From contig RXIY01000057.1 in NCBI GenBank assembly GCA_003963405.1, forward strand, positions 1 to 44,506: a DNA stretch of 44,506 nucleotides, in the 5' to 3' direction. The notes beneath the pieces were generated by a model that worked only from the letters and a program-made list of their open reading frames with translations, ran no database searches and had not been told where the DNA came from. This document shows positions 16,612-25,861 of the stretch, in pieces. This stretch comes from Hyphomicrobiales bacterium. GTDB lineage: Bacteria; Pseudomonadota; Alphaproteobacteria; Rhizobiales; Beijerinckiaceae. The position numbers and the translations under genes are program-made. Each line of letters starts with the position of its first letter. Within the stretch, counting starts at the first letter, position 1.

Positions 16612-18468
16612 GTGCAGGGGACTGTCAAAAGCTTCGATGTGGTTGTGATCGGCGGCGGCCATGCTGGCTGCGAAGCGGCTGCTGCGTCCGCTCGACTCGG
16701 CGCGCGCACGGCGCTAATCACGCATTCCCGCCAGACGATCGGCGCCATGTCCTGCAATCCAGCCATTGGCGGGCTCGGAAAGGGTCAGCTTGTCCGCGAG
16801 ATTGACGCGCTGGACGGCCTCATGGGGCGTATTGCGGACCTCGGCGGCATTCAGTTCCGAATGTTGAACCGCTCGAAGGGCCCCGCCGTGCGCGGGCCGC
16901 GCGCTCAGGCGGATCGCAAGCTCTACCGCGCCGGCATGTTCGCGGCGATCGAGGCGACGCCCAATCTTGACGTGATCGAAGCGTCGGTCGAGGATCTTCT
17001 CGTCGAAGGCGCCCGCGTGCGCGGCGTGGCGACCGCGGCCGGCGAGGAGATACGCGCCGAAGCGGTGGTGATCACGACTGGCACGTTCCTGGGCGGGGTG
17101 ATCCACATTGGTGACGAACGCACGCCGGCCGGCCGCATGGGCGATCCGCCGGCGCTGGGCCTCGCCCGTCGCTTGCGCGCCGCGGGCTTTGCGGTCGGGC
17201 GGCTGAAGACGGGAACGCCGCCGCGTCTGGATGGCCGGACGATCCGTTGGGATGCGCTCGAAAAGCAGTTGGGCGACGAAACGCCCGAGCCCTTCTCTGC
17301 CTTGACCGCGCGCATCGAAAATCCGCAGGTCGCTTGCGCCATCACCCGAACCACGGCCCGGTCGCATGAGATCATCCGCGCCGATCTGCATCGCTCGCCG
17401 TTGAAAACAGGGGCGATTTCCGGTCCTGGCCCCCGCTATTGCCCGTCGATCGAGGATAAGGTGACCCGCTTCGGGGACCGCGATGGCCATCAGATATTCC
17501 TGGAGCCGGAAGGGCTCGACGACGATACTGTCTATCCGAATGGCGTCTCGACCTCCCTGCCCCTCGCGACGCAGGAGGCGTTCATCCGCGCCATTCCGGG
17601 GCTGGAGGAAGCCCGCATCCTGCGGCCCGGCTACGCCATCGAATATGATTATGTCGATCCGCGCGAACTGACGCCGGCGCTTGAAACGAAGCGCCTGAAG
17701 GGGCTTTTTTTGGCCGGCCAGATCAATGGAACCACCGGCTATGAGGAGGCGGCGGCGCAGGGACTCGTCGCCGGCCTCAACGCCGCGCGGCTGGCGGCGA
17801 GGCGGTCGCCGGTCATTTTCGACCGGGCCGAGGCTTATCTCGGCGTGATGATCGATGATCTCGTGACGCGTGGGGTTAGCGAGCCCTATCGCATGTTCAC
17901 ATCGCGGGCGGAATATCGTCTTTCCCTGCGCGCAGACAATGCCGATGAGCGCCTCACGCCGAAGGGGCTCGACCTCGGGTGCGTCGGGCCTGTACGGCGC
18001 GACATCTTCGCGGCGCGCGCCGTGAGCAGCGCCCGCGCCCGGGCATTGCTCGAGGGGGTGTCGCTCACATCCGCGGCCGCCCTCAAGCAGGGTCTCCCCG
18101 TCAATCAGGACGGGCAGCGGAGAAGCGGATTTGCCCTGCTGGCCCTGCCCGGCATGACCGTGGCGCGGTTGGGCGAGATTTGGCCTGAACTGAAGGAAAT
18201 CGATGCGGCGACCGCCGAGCGCGTCGAGACCGACGCCCGTTACGCCGTTTATCTCGACCGGCAGCAAGCCGACATTGACGCGTTCCGGCGGGATGAGCAA
18301 CTCGCCTTGCCGGATGCGCTTGACTATGAGTCGATCGCCGGTCTTTCGGCCGAGCTGCGCGGCAAGCTCGCCTATCTCAGGCCGCGCACCCTTGGTCAGG
18401 CGCAACGGATCGATGGCATGACGCCCTCCGCCCTCACCCTGCTCGCGGCCCGGGCGCGACGGGCGTGA
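16612..18468 (+). CDS. mnmG: tRNA modification enzyme MnmG (GidA)
   Basis: MnmG is a 618-residue FAD-dependent partner of MnmE in wobble uridine modification. The dinucleotide-binding motif [21 protein letters not shown] is at about residues 9-30. [27 protein letters not shown] and the conserved cysteine-containing [11 protein letters not shown] follow. A second signature is [22 protein letters not shown] near 360-385. The start is a GTG at 16612 with a weak GGGG ribosome site. The stop overlaps rsmG as GTGA. The mnmE-mnmG-rsmG-parA-parB order is typical of origin regions. Confidence 0.97.
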   Translation: MQGTVKSFDVVVIGGGHAGCEAAAASARLGARTALITHSRQTIGAMSCNPAIGGLGKGQLVREIDALDGLMGRIADLGGIQFRMLNRSKGPAVRGPRAQADRKLYRAGMFAAIEATPNLDVIEASVEDLLVEGARVRGVATAAGEEIRAEAVVITTGTFLGGVIHIGDERTPAGRMGDPPALGLARRLRAAGFAVGRLKTGTPPRLDGRTIRWDALEKQLGDETPEPFSALTARIENPQVACAITRTTARSHEIIRADLHRSPLKTGAISGPGPRYCPSIEDKVTRFGDRDGHQIFLEPEGLDDDTVYPNGVSTSLPLATQEAFIRAIPGLEEARILRPGYAIEYDYVDPRELTPALETKRLKGLFLAGQINGTTGYEEAAAQGLVAGLNAARLAARRSPVIFDRAEAYLGVMIDDLVTRGVSEPYRMFTSRAEYRLSLRADNADERLTPKGLDLGCVGPVRRDIFAARAVSSARARALLEGVSLTSAAALKQGLPVNQDGQRRSGFALLALPGMTVARLGEIWPELKEIDAATAERVETDARYAVYLDRQQADIDAFRRDEQLALPDALDYESIAGLSAELRGKLAYLRPRTLGQAQRIDGMTPSALTLLAARARRA

Positions 18469-19112
18469 GCGAGGCGCGCGCGCGAGCGTTGGCGCTTTGC
18501 CCCGCTCTTCGACCGATCGAGCGCGAGCTTGCCCTCTATGAGGAGCTGTTGAGGCGTTGGCAGGCCAAGATTAATCTCGTCGCACCCAATACGCTCGATG
18601 AGATTTGGCTTCGCCACTTCGCCGATTCGGCGCAGGTTCTCGCGGCTGCGCCGAATGCCTGCGTTTGGGCTGATCTGGGCTCGGGCGCGGGTTTTCCGGG
18701 TCTCCTCACCGCCCTTCTTCTGAAGGATCGACCTGGAGCGCATGTCCATTTGATCGAGAGTGATCAGCGCAAGGCCGCCTTTCTCCGGGCTGTTTCACGT
18801 GAAACAGGCGCGCCTGCGACGGTGCATGCCGAGCGAATCGAGTCGGCGCTGCCGCCGCTCGCGGAAAGGATTGACGCCGTCAGCGCCCGCGCATTGGCCC
18901 CGCTCGGGAAGCTTGTCGAACTGGCGCGCAAACCCTTGGAAAAAGGCGCGACGGCGGTGTTTTTGAAGGGGGAGGAGTGGCGGGACGAATTGACCGCTGC
19001 GTCCGGCATCGGTAGTTTCAGGGTCGACACAGTTCAGAGCCGCACACATCCGCGCGCCAAATTAATCGTCGTCAATTCACCGCCAGAGGCAGATTTTGAC
19101 CGGACAGACTAG
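18465..19112 (+). CDS. rsmG: 16S rRNA m7G527 methyltransferase RsmG
   Basis: RsmG (GidB) methylates N7 of G527 in 16S rRNA using S-adenosylmethionine. The product has 215 residues. The SAM motif [17 protein letters not shown] is near 68-84, followed by [20 protein letters not shown] and ISARAL-like [16 protein letters not shown]. The GTG start overlaps the mnmG stop by four bases. Codons 109-114 contain a perfect parS site, so this coding sequence is under a second constraint. Its last 17 bases overlap the start of parA. Confidence 0.96.
   Translation: MSEARARALALCPALRPIERELALYEELLRRWQAKINLVAPNTLDEIWLRHFADSAQVLAAAPNACVWADLGSGAGFPGLLTALLLKDRPGAHVHLIESDQRKAAFLRAVSRETGAPATVHAERIESALPPLAERIDAVSARALAPLGKLVELARKPLEKGATAVFLKGEEWRDELTAASGIGSFRVDTVQSRTHPRAKLIVVNSPPEADFDRTD
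18791..18806. other. parS centromere site 2, inside rsmG
   Basis: TGTTTCACGTGAAACA, a second perfect palindrome, identical to the first over 18 bases including the flanking C and G. It lies within the rsmG reading frame (encoding VSRET) about 300 bases upstream of parA. It is one of the sites ParB is expected to load on. Confidence 0.95.
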
Positions 19113-19914
19113 CGGGCCGCGCGTTCTGGTCCTCGCCAATCAGAAGGGCGGCGTCGGCAAGACCACGACGGCGATCAATCTCGGCACCGCCCTCGCCGCT
19201 GTCGGCGAGGAGGTGCTCGTCATCGACCTCGATCCGCAGGGCAACGCCTCGACAGGTCTCGGGGTTGATCGAAAAAGCCGCGAGCTCTCGACCTATGATG
19301 TGCTGGTTGGCGAGTCGAGCCTTGCCGAGGCCATCGTCGAGACGGTGGTGCCGCGCCTTTCCATCGCGCCCTCGACGCTCGATCTGCTCGGCGTCGAGCT
19401 TGAAATCGCCGGCGACAAGGATCGGGCCTTCCGCCTCAAGCGAGCGCTGGCCGAGCTGGCGGCTGCGGAGCTTCACGAGGGCAAACACTACAATTATATT
19501 CTGATCGACTGCCCGCCCTCGCTCAATCTCCTGACGATCAACGCGCTCGCCAGCGCCGACGCCGTTGTTGTTCCGCTGCAATGCGAGTTTTTCGCGCTCG
19601 AGGGCCTGTCGCAGCTTCTGTCGACCGTCGATCAGGTCACCCGGACGCTCAACCCGAAGCTGTCGATTCATGGCGTCGTTTTGACCATGTATGACCCGCG
19701 CAACAATCTGGCGACCCAGGTCGCCGCCGATGTGCGCCGTTTCATGGGCGACAAGGTCTATGAAACGATGATTCCGCGCAATGTCCGCGTGTCAGAGGCG
19801 CCCTCTCATGGCAAGCCGGTGCTGCTCTACGATCTGAAATGTCAGGGCAGCCAGGCCTATCTGAGGCTCGCCTCGGAAGTGATTCAGCGTGAAAAGCGTC
19901 TGCGCGCGGCGTGA
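19096..19914 (+). CDS. parA: Chromosome partitioning ATPase ParA
   Basis: ParA is a 272-residue deviant Walker ATPase that moves ParB-parS complexes along the nucleoid. Walker A is NQKGGVGKTTTAINL at about residues 15-29 with the signature lysine, Walker A' is VIDLDPQGNAS, and Walker B is LIDCPPSLNLLTINAL. The start is a TTG at 19096, with AGAGG six bases upstream; it lies inside the rsmG end, and no ATG or GTG precedes the Walker motif. parB follows after 42 bases. Confidence 0.96.
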   Translation: MTGQTSGPRVLVLANQKGGVGKTTTAINLGTALAAVGEEVLVIDLDPQGNASTGLGVDRKSRELSTYDVLVGESSLAEAIVETVVPRLSIAPSTLDLLGVELEIAGDKDRAFRLKRALAELAAAELHEGKHYNYILIDCPPSLNLLTINALASADAVVVPLQCEFFALEGLSQLLSTVDQVTRTLNPKLSIHGVVLTMYDPRNNLATQVAADVRRFMGDKVYETMIPRNVRVSEAPSHGKPVLLYDLKCQGSQAYLRLASEVIQREKRLRAA

Positions 19915-19956
19915 CGTCGCCCCGTTGGTCGAGACCAAAGCAGGAGAAATTTGAAG

Positions 19957-20835
19957 ATGGCTGAAGAACCGCGCCGGCGGCTCGGCCGCGGCTTGGCCGC
20001 GCTTTTGGGCGATGCAGGCGAGGCGGCGCCTGGCGAGCGCCCGCGCGGCCAGCGCAAGGCGCCGATTGAATTTCTGCGGCCCAATCCGCGAAATCCACGC
20101 AGCCTTTTTCGCGAAGAAGATCTGGCGGATCTGACCAATTCGATTCGGGAGAAGGGGGTTATCCAGCCGATCGTCGTGCGCGCAATCGCTGGCGTCGCCG
20201 ACGCCTATGAGATCATTGCGGGCGAAAGGCGCTGGCGCGCGGCGCAGGCGGCCGGATTGGCCGAGGTGCCGATCGTCATCCATGAGGCGGATGACAAGGA
20301 AGCGCTCGAAATCGCCATCATCGAGAATGTGCAGCGCGCAGACCTCAACGCCATCGAGGAAGCGAGAGGTTATGAACGCCTTGCCGCTGAATTCGGCTAT
20401 GTACAAGGCGACATCGCCAAGATCATCGGCAAGAGCCGATCCCATGTCGCCAATACGCTGAGGCTGCTCAATCTCCCCGAGTCGGCCAAGGCTCTGGTGC
20501 GGGATGGGGCCATTTCCGCCGGCCACGCCCGCGCCCTGCTCGCCGTCGAGAACCCGGAGGCCATCGCGCGGCGCATTGTCGAAGAAGGCTTGACTGTGCG
20601 CGACGTCGAGGCCCTTGCGCAGGAGCAGCAGGCGGCGGCCGCCTCGGGCGCTTCGCCGCCGGCCCGCAAGCCCAAGGCGGAAAAGGACGCGAATACGCGG
20701 GCGCTGGAGAAGACGCTCTGCGACGCGCTGGGCATGGCGGTCGAAATCAAGAATCAGGGCGAGCGCGGCGAGCTTCGCATCCGCTATCAGACGCTCGATC
20801 AACTCGACGCCATCTGTCGCATGTTGAGCGAATAG
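19957..20835 (+). CDS. parB: Chromosome partitioning protein ParB
   Basis: ParB is a 292-residue CTP-dependent DNA clamp that binds parS and spreads. It begins with LGRGLAALLG (the ParA-contacting N-terminus). The CTP-binding region holds GVIQPIVVR and GERRWRAAQAAGL near 90-102, then ENVQRADLN. The HTH domain has YVQGDIAKIIGKSRSHVANTLRLLNLP near 148-175, and the C-terminal dimerisation domain ends ICRMLSE. An acidic-basic linker (SPPARKPKAEKD) precedes the C-terminus. I chose the ATG at 19957; a TTG two codons earlier is closer to the GGAGA. It is the last gene before a strand switch. Confidence 0.96.
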   Translation: MAEEPRRRLGRGLAALLGDAGEAAPGERPRGQRKAPIEFLRPNPRNPRSLFREEDLADLTNSIREKGVIQPIVVRAIAGVADAYEIIAGERRWRAAQAAGLAEVPIVIHEADDKEALEIAIIENVQRADLNAIEEARGYERLAAEFGYVQGDIAKIIGKSRSHVANTLRLLNLPESAKALVRDGAISAGHARALLAVENPEAIARRIVEEGLTVRDVEALAQEQQAAAASGASPPARKPKAEKDANTRALEKTLCDALGMAVEIKNQGERGELRIRYQTLDQLDAICRMLSE

Positions 20836-20908
20836 GCGCAGGCCGCCGCCCGTAGAAGCCGTCTCATCTGGCGCGCCGCCGACGGCGCAGGGCTGCTTAG
20901 ACGCCATC

Positions 20909-20939
20909 AAAAAAGCCGGCCCCGCGAGGAGCCGGCTTT
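20909..20939 (-). terminator. Intrinsic terminator of ompW
   Basis: GCCGGC-cored stem of nine bases (AAAGCCGGC at 20912-20920 with GCCGGCTTT at 20931-20939) and a run of six U on the minus-strand transcript (20914-20909). It lies 28 bases after the ompW stop. On the plus strand the tail is interrupted, so it is weaker for parB. Confidence 0.85.
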
Positions 20940-20967
20940 CTGTTATTTGCGATCCGGGGGAACCGGC

Positions 20968-21903
20968 TCAGAAGAGCTTCGGAACGCCCCAATCCGCGCC
21001 GAAGCGATACGTCAGGCCGCCCGAGATGACGACCGGATTGATCTTCACGGCGAGGTTCAGCGGGACGAAGACCGGGCCGCAGTTGAAGCAGCCGCTGCCC
21101 ACCGAGACGGGCGTCGTATTGGCGGCGGCCCAGACGTGAGCGGTCGGCTCCATCATGATGTATTTCACATCGACGTTCACGCCCCAGCGGTCGTTGAACA
21201 TATAGTCGATGCCGGCCTGGCCCACGACGCCCCAGGAGGGGGTGATGCTTGCCGAATAGGCGGTCGTCCAGGCGGTGAAGCCCGGGACGGCGGCGTTGAG
21301 CGCGGGATTGGCGGACGCGATCGGCTGGGTCTGGTTGCCGGCGCGCGTGCCCCAGAAGGTCGTGAAGTTCACGCCGACGCCGAGGTAGGGCTGGAAAGCG
21401 CCGAAATTGGTGAAGTGATACTGCAGCATCAGGGACGGCGGGAAGACCCAGGTCTTGATGACGCTGGCGCCCTGAAGCGGACCCACGCCCGTCACGTGAT
21501 GCGGGGTGACGCAGCAGATCGCCTCGATCGCCCAGTTCTTCGTCAGATAATAGGCGACGTCGATCATCGGAACGATCGAGGAGGAAATATTGGTGTTCGA
21601 GCCAAAGAACTGGGTGCCCGGGCCGCCGCTGTAGCCGAGCGTGTTCAGCGCCGTCTGCGGCCACGGGTTGATGCCCCCGACGGCGAGATAGCTGCCGGTG
21701 CCGCGATCGGTGATGAAGGCCGAGCCTTCGGTCGGGATCACGCCGCCGACCTTGAGGCGGACCTGGAAGGGATGGAAGGGCTCGATAACCGGCGGCGGCG
21801 GCGCCAGCGGCTCCTTGATGCTCGCCAAATCAGCTGCGTGAGCGGAGACGGCGGCCGTCCCCATCGCAATCGCAGCGAAAGCGCCGCGAACAACATTCCT
21901 CAT
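20968..21903 (-). CDS. ompW: OmpW family outer membrane protein
   Basis: This is a 311-residue beta-barrel of the OmpW family, an outer-membrane porin for small hydrophobic compounds. A signal peptide occupies about residues 1-24 (MRNVVRGAFAAIAMGTAAVSAHA). The mature barrel has alternating hydrophobic beta strands such as FQVRLKVGGVIPTEG near 45, PSLMLQYHFTNFGAFQPYLGVGVNFTTFWG, and VDVKYIMMEPTAH, with an aromatic-terminated final strand (ending PKLF). I chose the ATG at 21903, which has GGGGG 5 bases upstream; one at 21915 is less likely. A perfect FNR-type box lies 89 bases upstream and fits the known FNR control of ompW in E. coli. The longer barrel (usually about 210 residues) has extended loops. 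Confidence 0.85.
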   Translation of the reverse strand: MRNVVRGAFAAIAMGTAAVSAHAADLASIKEPLAPPPPVIEPFHPFQVRLKVGGVIPTEGSAFITDRGTGSYLAVGGINPWPQTALNTLGYSGGPGTQFFGSNTNISSSIVPMIDVAYYLTKNWAIEAICCVTPHHVTGVGPLQGASVIKTWVFPPSLMLQYHFTNFGAFQPYLGVGVNFTTFWGTRAGNQTQPIASANPALNAAVPGFTAWTTAYSASITPSWGVVGQAGIDYMFNDRWGVNVDVKYIMMEPTAHVWAAANTTPVSVGSGCFNCGPVFVPLNLAVKINPVVISGGLTYRFGADWGVPKLF

Positions 21904-21991
21904 CGGAACCCCCATTGAAATCTTTTGGCAGACGGTCGACGCCGTCGCGCCGAGTCGAGCCGAAGGTTGCTCTTTTTTACGGCAATATCAA

Positions 21992-22005
21992 TTGATAAAG
22001 ATCAA
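21992..22005 (-). promoter_or_regulatory. FNR/FixK-type binding site upstream of ompW
   Basis: TTGATAAAGATCAA is a perfect inverted repeat (TTGAT-N4-ATCAA) matching the consensus of FNR/FixK/DNR regulators. Its centre is about 95 bases upstream of the ompW start, so an activated promoter with a 40-60 base leader is possible. It is also 190 bases upstream of purL on the other strand. The remaining part of the ompW-purL gap (21904-22194) is AT-rich around 21970-22035, and I see no gene in it. Confidence 0.7.
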
Positions 22006-22194
22006 AAAAAAGCCTGTGGACGGTTCATTCTTTCTTATTGTGACTCTTGCGCAACATCCCGGCGCTGTTGCCTTGCCGCACGACGGGCGCTAATCGAGAT
22101 GGCGAGAAACGCCTGAGAACCTCAGGCAAACCGGCGCGCGACGCGCCGCATCGGCGCCCAAAAAAGCGCCGCCCCTGCGCAAGGCTCTGCCCCA

Positions 22195-24438
22195 TTGACA
22201 GCGACCGCCATCAAAGCCGAACCCAAAGTCGACGCCGAACTCGCCGCCGCCCACGGGCTCAAACCCGATGAATATGCGCGCATCCTGTCGCTCATCGGTC
22301 GGACTCCGACCTTCACGGAGCTCGGCATCTTCTCGGCGATGTGGAACGAGCACTGTTCCTACAAATCTTCACGCATCCATCTGCGCAAGCTGCCGACCAA
22401 GGCGCCCTGGGTCATTCGCGGTCCCGGCGAGAACGCCGGCGTGATCGACATCGGCGACGGCGACGCCTGCGTCTTCAAGATGGAGAGCCACAACCACCCG
22501 TCCTTCATCGAGCCCTATCAGGGGGCGGCGACCGGCGTCGGCGGCATTCTACGCGACGTCTTCACCATGGGCGCGCGGCCGATCGCCTGCCTGAACCTGC
22601 TGCGCTTCGGACGGCCCGGGCATCCCAAGACGCGCCATCTGGTGTCGGGCGTGGTCGCGGGCGTCGGCGGCTATGGCAACAGCTTCGGCGTGCCGACCGT
22701 CGGCGGCTCGACGGAATTCGATCCGTCCTATGACGGCAATATTATCGTCAACGCCATGGCCGTCGGACTCGCCCGCGCCGATTCGATTTTCTATTCGGCC
22801 GCGGCCGGCGTCGGCAATCCGATCGTCTATCTCGGCTCCAAGACGGGCCGGGACGGCATCCATGGCGCCACCATGGCTTCGGCCTCCTTCGAGGCCGACG
22901 CCGAGGAGAAGCGCCCGACAGTGCAGGTCGGAGATCCCTTTTCGGAAAAGCTCCTGCTCGAGGCCTGTCTGGAGCTGATGGCGTCGGGCGCAGTCATCGC
23001 CATTCAGGACATGGGCGCCGCCGGCCTCACCTCCTCGGCCGTGGAGATGGGCGCCAAGGGCAATCTCGGCATCGAGCTCGATCTCGACGCTGTGCCCTGC
23101 CGCGAGGAGGGCATGACCGCCTATGAGATGATGCTCTCGGAGAGCCAGGAGCGCATGCTCATGGTGCTGAAGCCCGAGCTCGAGGAACAGGCCGAGGGCA
23201 TATTCCGCAAATGGGGCCTCGACTTCGCCATCGTCGGCAAGACGACCGACACGCTGCGCTTCGTCGTCAGGCACCAGGGCGAGATCAAATGCGATCTGCC
23301 GATCAAGGAACTGGGCGACGAGGCGCCGGTTTACGACCGGCCCTGGGTCGCGACGCCGAAACAGCCCGTCATTGACCCGGCGTCCGTGACGCCGCCGGTC
23401 TCGAATCGCGACGCCCTGCTGAAACTCCTCGGGACGCCGAACCTCTGCGCCAAGCGCTGGGTCTGGGAGCAATATGACCATCTCATTCTCGGCAACAGCG
23501 TGCGCCAGCCCGGCGGCGACGCGGCGGTGATTCGGGTGAAGGACGGCCCCAAGGGCCTCGCGGTCACGACCGACGTGACCGCGCGCTATTGCGCGGCCGA
23601 TCCGGTCGAGGGCGGGAAGCAGGCGGTGGCGGAGGCCTGGCGCAACATCACCGTGCGCGGCGCGACGCCGCTCGCGCTCACCGACAATCTGAATTTCGGC
23701 AACCCTGAGCGGCCGGAATATATGGGCCAGTTCGTCGGCTGCCTGCAGGGGATCGGCGAGGCCGCGGCGGCGCTCGATTTCCCGATCGTCTCGGGCAATG
23801 TCTCGCTCTACAACGAGACACAAGGCGCAGGCATTCTGCCGACCCCGGCAATCGGCGGCGTCGGAGTGATCGCGGATGTGGCGACATCCGCGCCGACGGG
23901 TTTCGCGCGCGCCGGCGACATTCTGCTCCTGGTCGGCAAGACCGTCGGCTGGCTCGGACAAAGCGCTTATCTTGCCGATCTCTGCGGGCGCCGGGAGGGC
24001 GCGCCGCCGCCGGTCGATCTGGCCGCCGAGCGGTCGAACGGCGACTTCGTTCGGGCGCAGATTCTCGACGGCAGGATTTCGGCCGCGCATGATCTCTCCG
24101 ATGGCGGCCTCGCCGTGGCGCTCGCCGAAATGGCGCTGGCGGGCGGGATCGGCGCGACGCTCGACGTCTTGCCGAGAGGACCGGCCCATGCGGTTCTCTT
24201 CGGCGAGGATCAGAGCCGCTATCTCTTGGCCGCAGAGCCCGAAGCGGCGACGGCGATTCGGGCCGCCGCCGCGGCGCGGGGCGTGGCCGTCGAGGCCATT
24301 GGCGTCACGGGCGGGGAGTCTCTGAACCTGCCCGGCGAGGCCCCGATCGCGCTCGCCGAGGTGCGCCGCGCGCATGAATCGCCGCTGCCGGCCTATATGG
24401 CCGGAGACGATGCGGCCTTTTCCACCTTCCTGACGTAA
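22195..24438 (+). CDS. purL: Phosphoribosylformylglycinamidine synthase subunit PurL
   Basis: PurL makes formylglycinamidine ribotide from FGAR using ammonia from PurQ and ATP, the fourth step of purine synthesis. This is the 747-residue small form that works with separate PurS and PurQ. Visible are the start of the family fold [40 protein letters not shown] near 22-60, the ATP/metal stretch [26 protein letters not shown] near 95-120, and [16 protein letters not shown]. The start is a TTG at 22195, because no ATG exists before the conserved region. The upstream ribosome site is poor. bolA and grxD follow. Confidence 0.96.
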   Translation: MTATAIKAEPKVDAELAAAHGLKPDEYARILSLIGRTPTFTELGIFSAMWNEHCSYKSSRIHLRKLPTKAPWVIRGPGENAGVIDIGDGDACVFKMESHNHPSFIEPYQGAATGVGGILRDVFTMGARPIACLNLLRFGRPGHPKTRHLVSGVVAGVGGYGNSFGVPTVGGSTEFDPSYDGNIIVNAMAVGLARADSIFYSAAAGVGNPIVYLGSKTGRDGIHGATMASASFEADAEEKRPTVQVGDPFSEKLLLEACLELMASGAVIAIQDMGAAGLTSSAVEMGAKGNLGIELDLDAVPCREEGMTAYEMMLSESQERMLMVLKPELEEQAEGIFRKWGLDFAIVGKTTDTLRFVVRHQGEIKCDLPIKELGDEAPVYDRPWVATPKQPVIDPASVTPPVSNRDALLKLLGTPNLCAKRWVWEQYDHLILGNSVRQPGGDAAVIRVKDGPKGLAVTTDVTARYCAADPVEGGKQAVAEAWRNITVRGATPLALTDNLNFGNPERPEYMGQFVGCLQGIGEAAAALDFPIVSGNVSLYNETQGAGILPTPAIGGVGVIADVATSAPTGFARAGDILLLVGKTVGWLGQSAYLADLCGRREGAPPPVDLAAERSNGDFVRAQILDGRISAAHDLSDGGLAVALAEMALAGGIGATLDVLPRGPAHAVLFGEDQSRYLLAAEPEAATAIRAAAAARGVAVEAIGVTGGESLNLPGEAPIALAEVRRAHESPLPAYMAGDDAAFSTFLT

Positions 24439-24451
24439 AAGGACGAATCGC

Positions 24452-24682
24452 ATGCCGATGCCCGCCTCGGAAATCGAGAAGATCATCAAGGCCGCCTTGC
24501 CTGACGCCACGGTGGAACTGACTGCGCTCGCCAATGACGACGACCATTGGGCCGCGCTCGTCGTCTCGGAGTCGTTCCGCGGCCTTCCCCGCGTGCGCCA
24601 GCATCAGCTGGTCAACGCCGCTTTCGGGCCCCGCCTCGGCACGGAGCTGCATGCGCTGGCGCTGACGACCCGCGCGCCTTAA
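24452..24682 (+). CDS. bolA: BolA family protein
   Basis: This is a 76-residue BolA-like protein that partners with monothiol glutaredoxins in Fe-S cluster delivery or iron sensing. It has the class KH-like fold, beginning SEIEKIIKAALPDATVEL. The conserved motif RGLPRVRQHQLVNAAFGP near 43-60 contains the histidine that helps bind a [2Fe-2S] cluster with Grx. The next gene, grxD, is 49 bases downstream, so the two make a BolA-Grx pair. It follows purL by 13 bases. Confidence 0.92.
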   Translation: MPMPASEIEKIIKAALPDATVELTALANDDDHWAALVVSESFRGLPRVRQHQLVNAAFGPRLGTELHALALTTRAP

Positions 24683-24731
24683 AACAAGCGAGCCGGCGGC
24701 GCCTTGAACGCCGCAAGAGAAGGAAAATCAA

Positions 24732-25058
24732 ATGTCCGACATTATGAGCCGCATCAAGGGCGAGATCGAATCCTCCGACGTCGTGCTTTTCATGAAAGGC
24801 ACGCCGCAGGCCCCGCAATGCGGCTTCTCCATGCAGGTGGTGCAGATTCTCAACCACCTCGGCGTGCCCTACAAGGCGATCAATGTGCTCGCCGACGGTG
24901 ACATCCGCGAGGGCATAAAGACCTATTCGAACTGGCCGACGATCCCGCAGCTCTATGTGAAGAACGAGTTTATCGGCGGCTGCGACATCACCCGCGAGAT
25001 GTTCCAGTCGGGCGAACTCCTGGAGCTATTCGACAAGGAAGGCGTGCCGCACGCCTGA
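24732..25058 (+). CDS. grxD: Monothiol glutaredoxin (CGFS type)
   Basis: This is a 108-residue Grx4/GrxD monothiol glutaredoxin that carries [2Fe-2S] clusters with glutathione. The active site is QCGFSMQ with Cys30. KGTP (residues 22-25) and [17 protein letters not shown] contain the glutathione and cluster-supporting residues. The ATG follows GAGAAGGAAAATCAA, a good ribosome site. It ends the purL-bolA-grxD unit; a strong intrinsic terminator lies 48 bases after its stop. Confidence 0.96.
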   Translation: MSDIMSRIKGEIESSDVVLFMKGTPQAPQCGFSMQVVQILNHLGVPYKAINVLADGDIREGIKTYSNWPTIPQLYVKNEFIGGCDITREMFQSGELLELFDKEGVPHA

Positions 25059-25105
25059 GGCCGGCAAGGCCCGAACGCGCTCTCCCCAACGAGTTCTCGC
25101 ATCTC

Positions 25106-25140
25106 ATGCGCGCCGCCCAAACGGCGCGCATTTGTTTTTT
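25106..25140 (+). terminator. Intrinsic terminator of purL-bolA-grxD
   Basis: ATGCGCGCCG (25106-25115) and CGGCGCGCAT (25122-25131) form a perfect 10-base stem with a six-base loop, followed by TTGTTTTTT (25132-25140). Confidence 0.92.
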
Positions 25141-25304
25141 CGATGCGTCGAAAGCCGCTTTTTCCGACGGCGCCGCAGGCGCACAGCGACCCGAGAGGGG
25201 CGCAGCATCATACGCTTTATTGTGACAGTGAGATGAATAACACTTCTCCTCACATCCGAGCGCGCGGCCGAGAGAGCGGCGCGTCGGGGGCAAGGAGGAG
25301 AAAA

Positions 25305-25547
25305 ATGTCTCTAAGAGTCATGCTCGCCGCGGCGGCGATCGGCGTCGCGCTGTCCTCGGGTTCGGCGGTCGCCTATGAGCGCCATTTCGATTTTGGAGAG
25401 GTCTGGAAACAGGCGGTCGACGTCCACCAGCGGGACGACGCCCTGAGCGCCAGTCCGCGGGACGTCATGCGGCGTTATCCCCGCCATGTCTTCCAGGGCC
25501 GCCCGCACGATCCCTCGGGCAACATCATTCTGGAAGGCGCCCAGTAG
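25305..25547 (+). CDS. Small exported protein of unknown function
   Basis: This is an 80-residue protein that I do not recognise. The ATG at 25305 has AGGAGG six bases upstream, the best ribosome site in the neighbourhood. Residues 1-23 are a classic signal peptide ending SSGSAVA. The mature part is 57 residues, basic and histidine-containing (YERHFDFGEVWKQ, PRDVMRRYPRHVFQGR), with no cysteine or evident metal motif. It stands alone between two terminators (25106-25140 and 25583-25612), so it is a monocistronic gene. A longer reading frame from 25143 is unlikely because its N-terminus is not protein-like. Confidence 0.75.
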   Translation: MSLRVMLAAAAIGVALSSGSAVAYERHFDFGEVWKQAVDVHQRDDALSASPRDVMRRYPRHVFQGRPHDPSGNIILEGAQ

Positions 25548-25582
25548 GGCGAGAATCGCCCCAAACGCGAGGCGCGCGACTC

Positions 25583-25612
25583 GAGCCCCGGCGGACCGCC
25601 GGGGCTCTTTCT
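25583..25612 (+). terminator. Intrinsic terminator after the small exported protein
   Basis: GAGCCCCGGCG (25583-25593) and CGCCGGGGCTC (25597-25607), 11 perfect pairs around GAC, followed by TTTCTT. Strong hairpin with a short U-tract. Confidence 0.85.
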
Positions 25613-25662
25613 TGTTCGAAGCAATGGCGCCGGGCCGCGCCTCGGAAAAAAATGTTTTTTTG

Positions 25663-25676
25663 CTGCGGCGCCGCAG
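25663..25676. repeat. Palindrome in the gap before pdxA
   Basis: CTGCGGCGCCGCAG, a perfect 14-base palindrome, next to an AAAAAAATGTTTTTTT run (25646-25661). No protein site is known to me for it. The gap 25548-25861 (314 bases) holds no gene that I can support. Confidence 0.35.
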
Positions 25677-25753
25677 GAATCGGCCTCCCCTCACGCGCCA
25701 GCCCGATCATCCGCCCTCGCCCGCCGCCTGCCGTCGCGAGCGCCCATAGGAAA

Positions 25754-25769
25754 AACCGATATTTCGGTT
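25754..25769. repeat. Inverted repeat upstream of pdxA (possible operator)
   Basis: AACCGA (25754-25759), TATT, TCGGTT (25764-25769) form a perfect six-base inverted repeat in the AT-rich part of the gap, about 93 bases before the pdxA start. It might be an operator or a small hairpin. No regulator is assigned. Confidence 0.3.
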
Positions 25770-25861
25770 GTGTTTGATTTCCGGACCCGCATGGGCAAGT
25801 GTCGCGCCATGCAGAGACTAGAAACAGGCCGCCGCCACCCGTCGCCCTCGGGGGCTGCGCC

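Noticed and set aside
22549-24534. Long minus-strand frame opposite purL
   Set aside because: Antisense of a strongly conserved gene; the composition is typical for a shadow of GC-rich coding sequence.
25143-25304. Longer start for the small secreted protein
   Set aside because: The added 54 residues have no sensible composition and would bury the signal peptide; the AGGAGG lies just before 25305.
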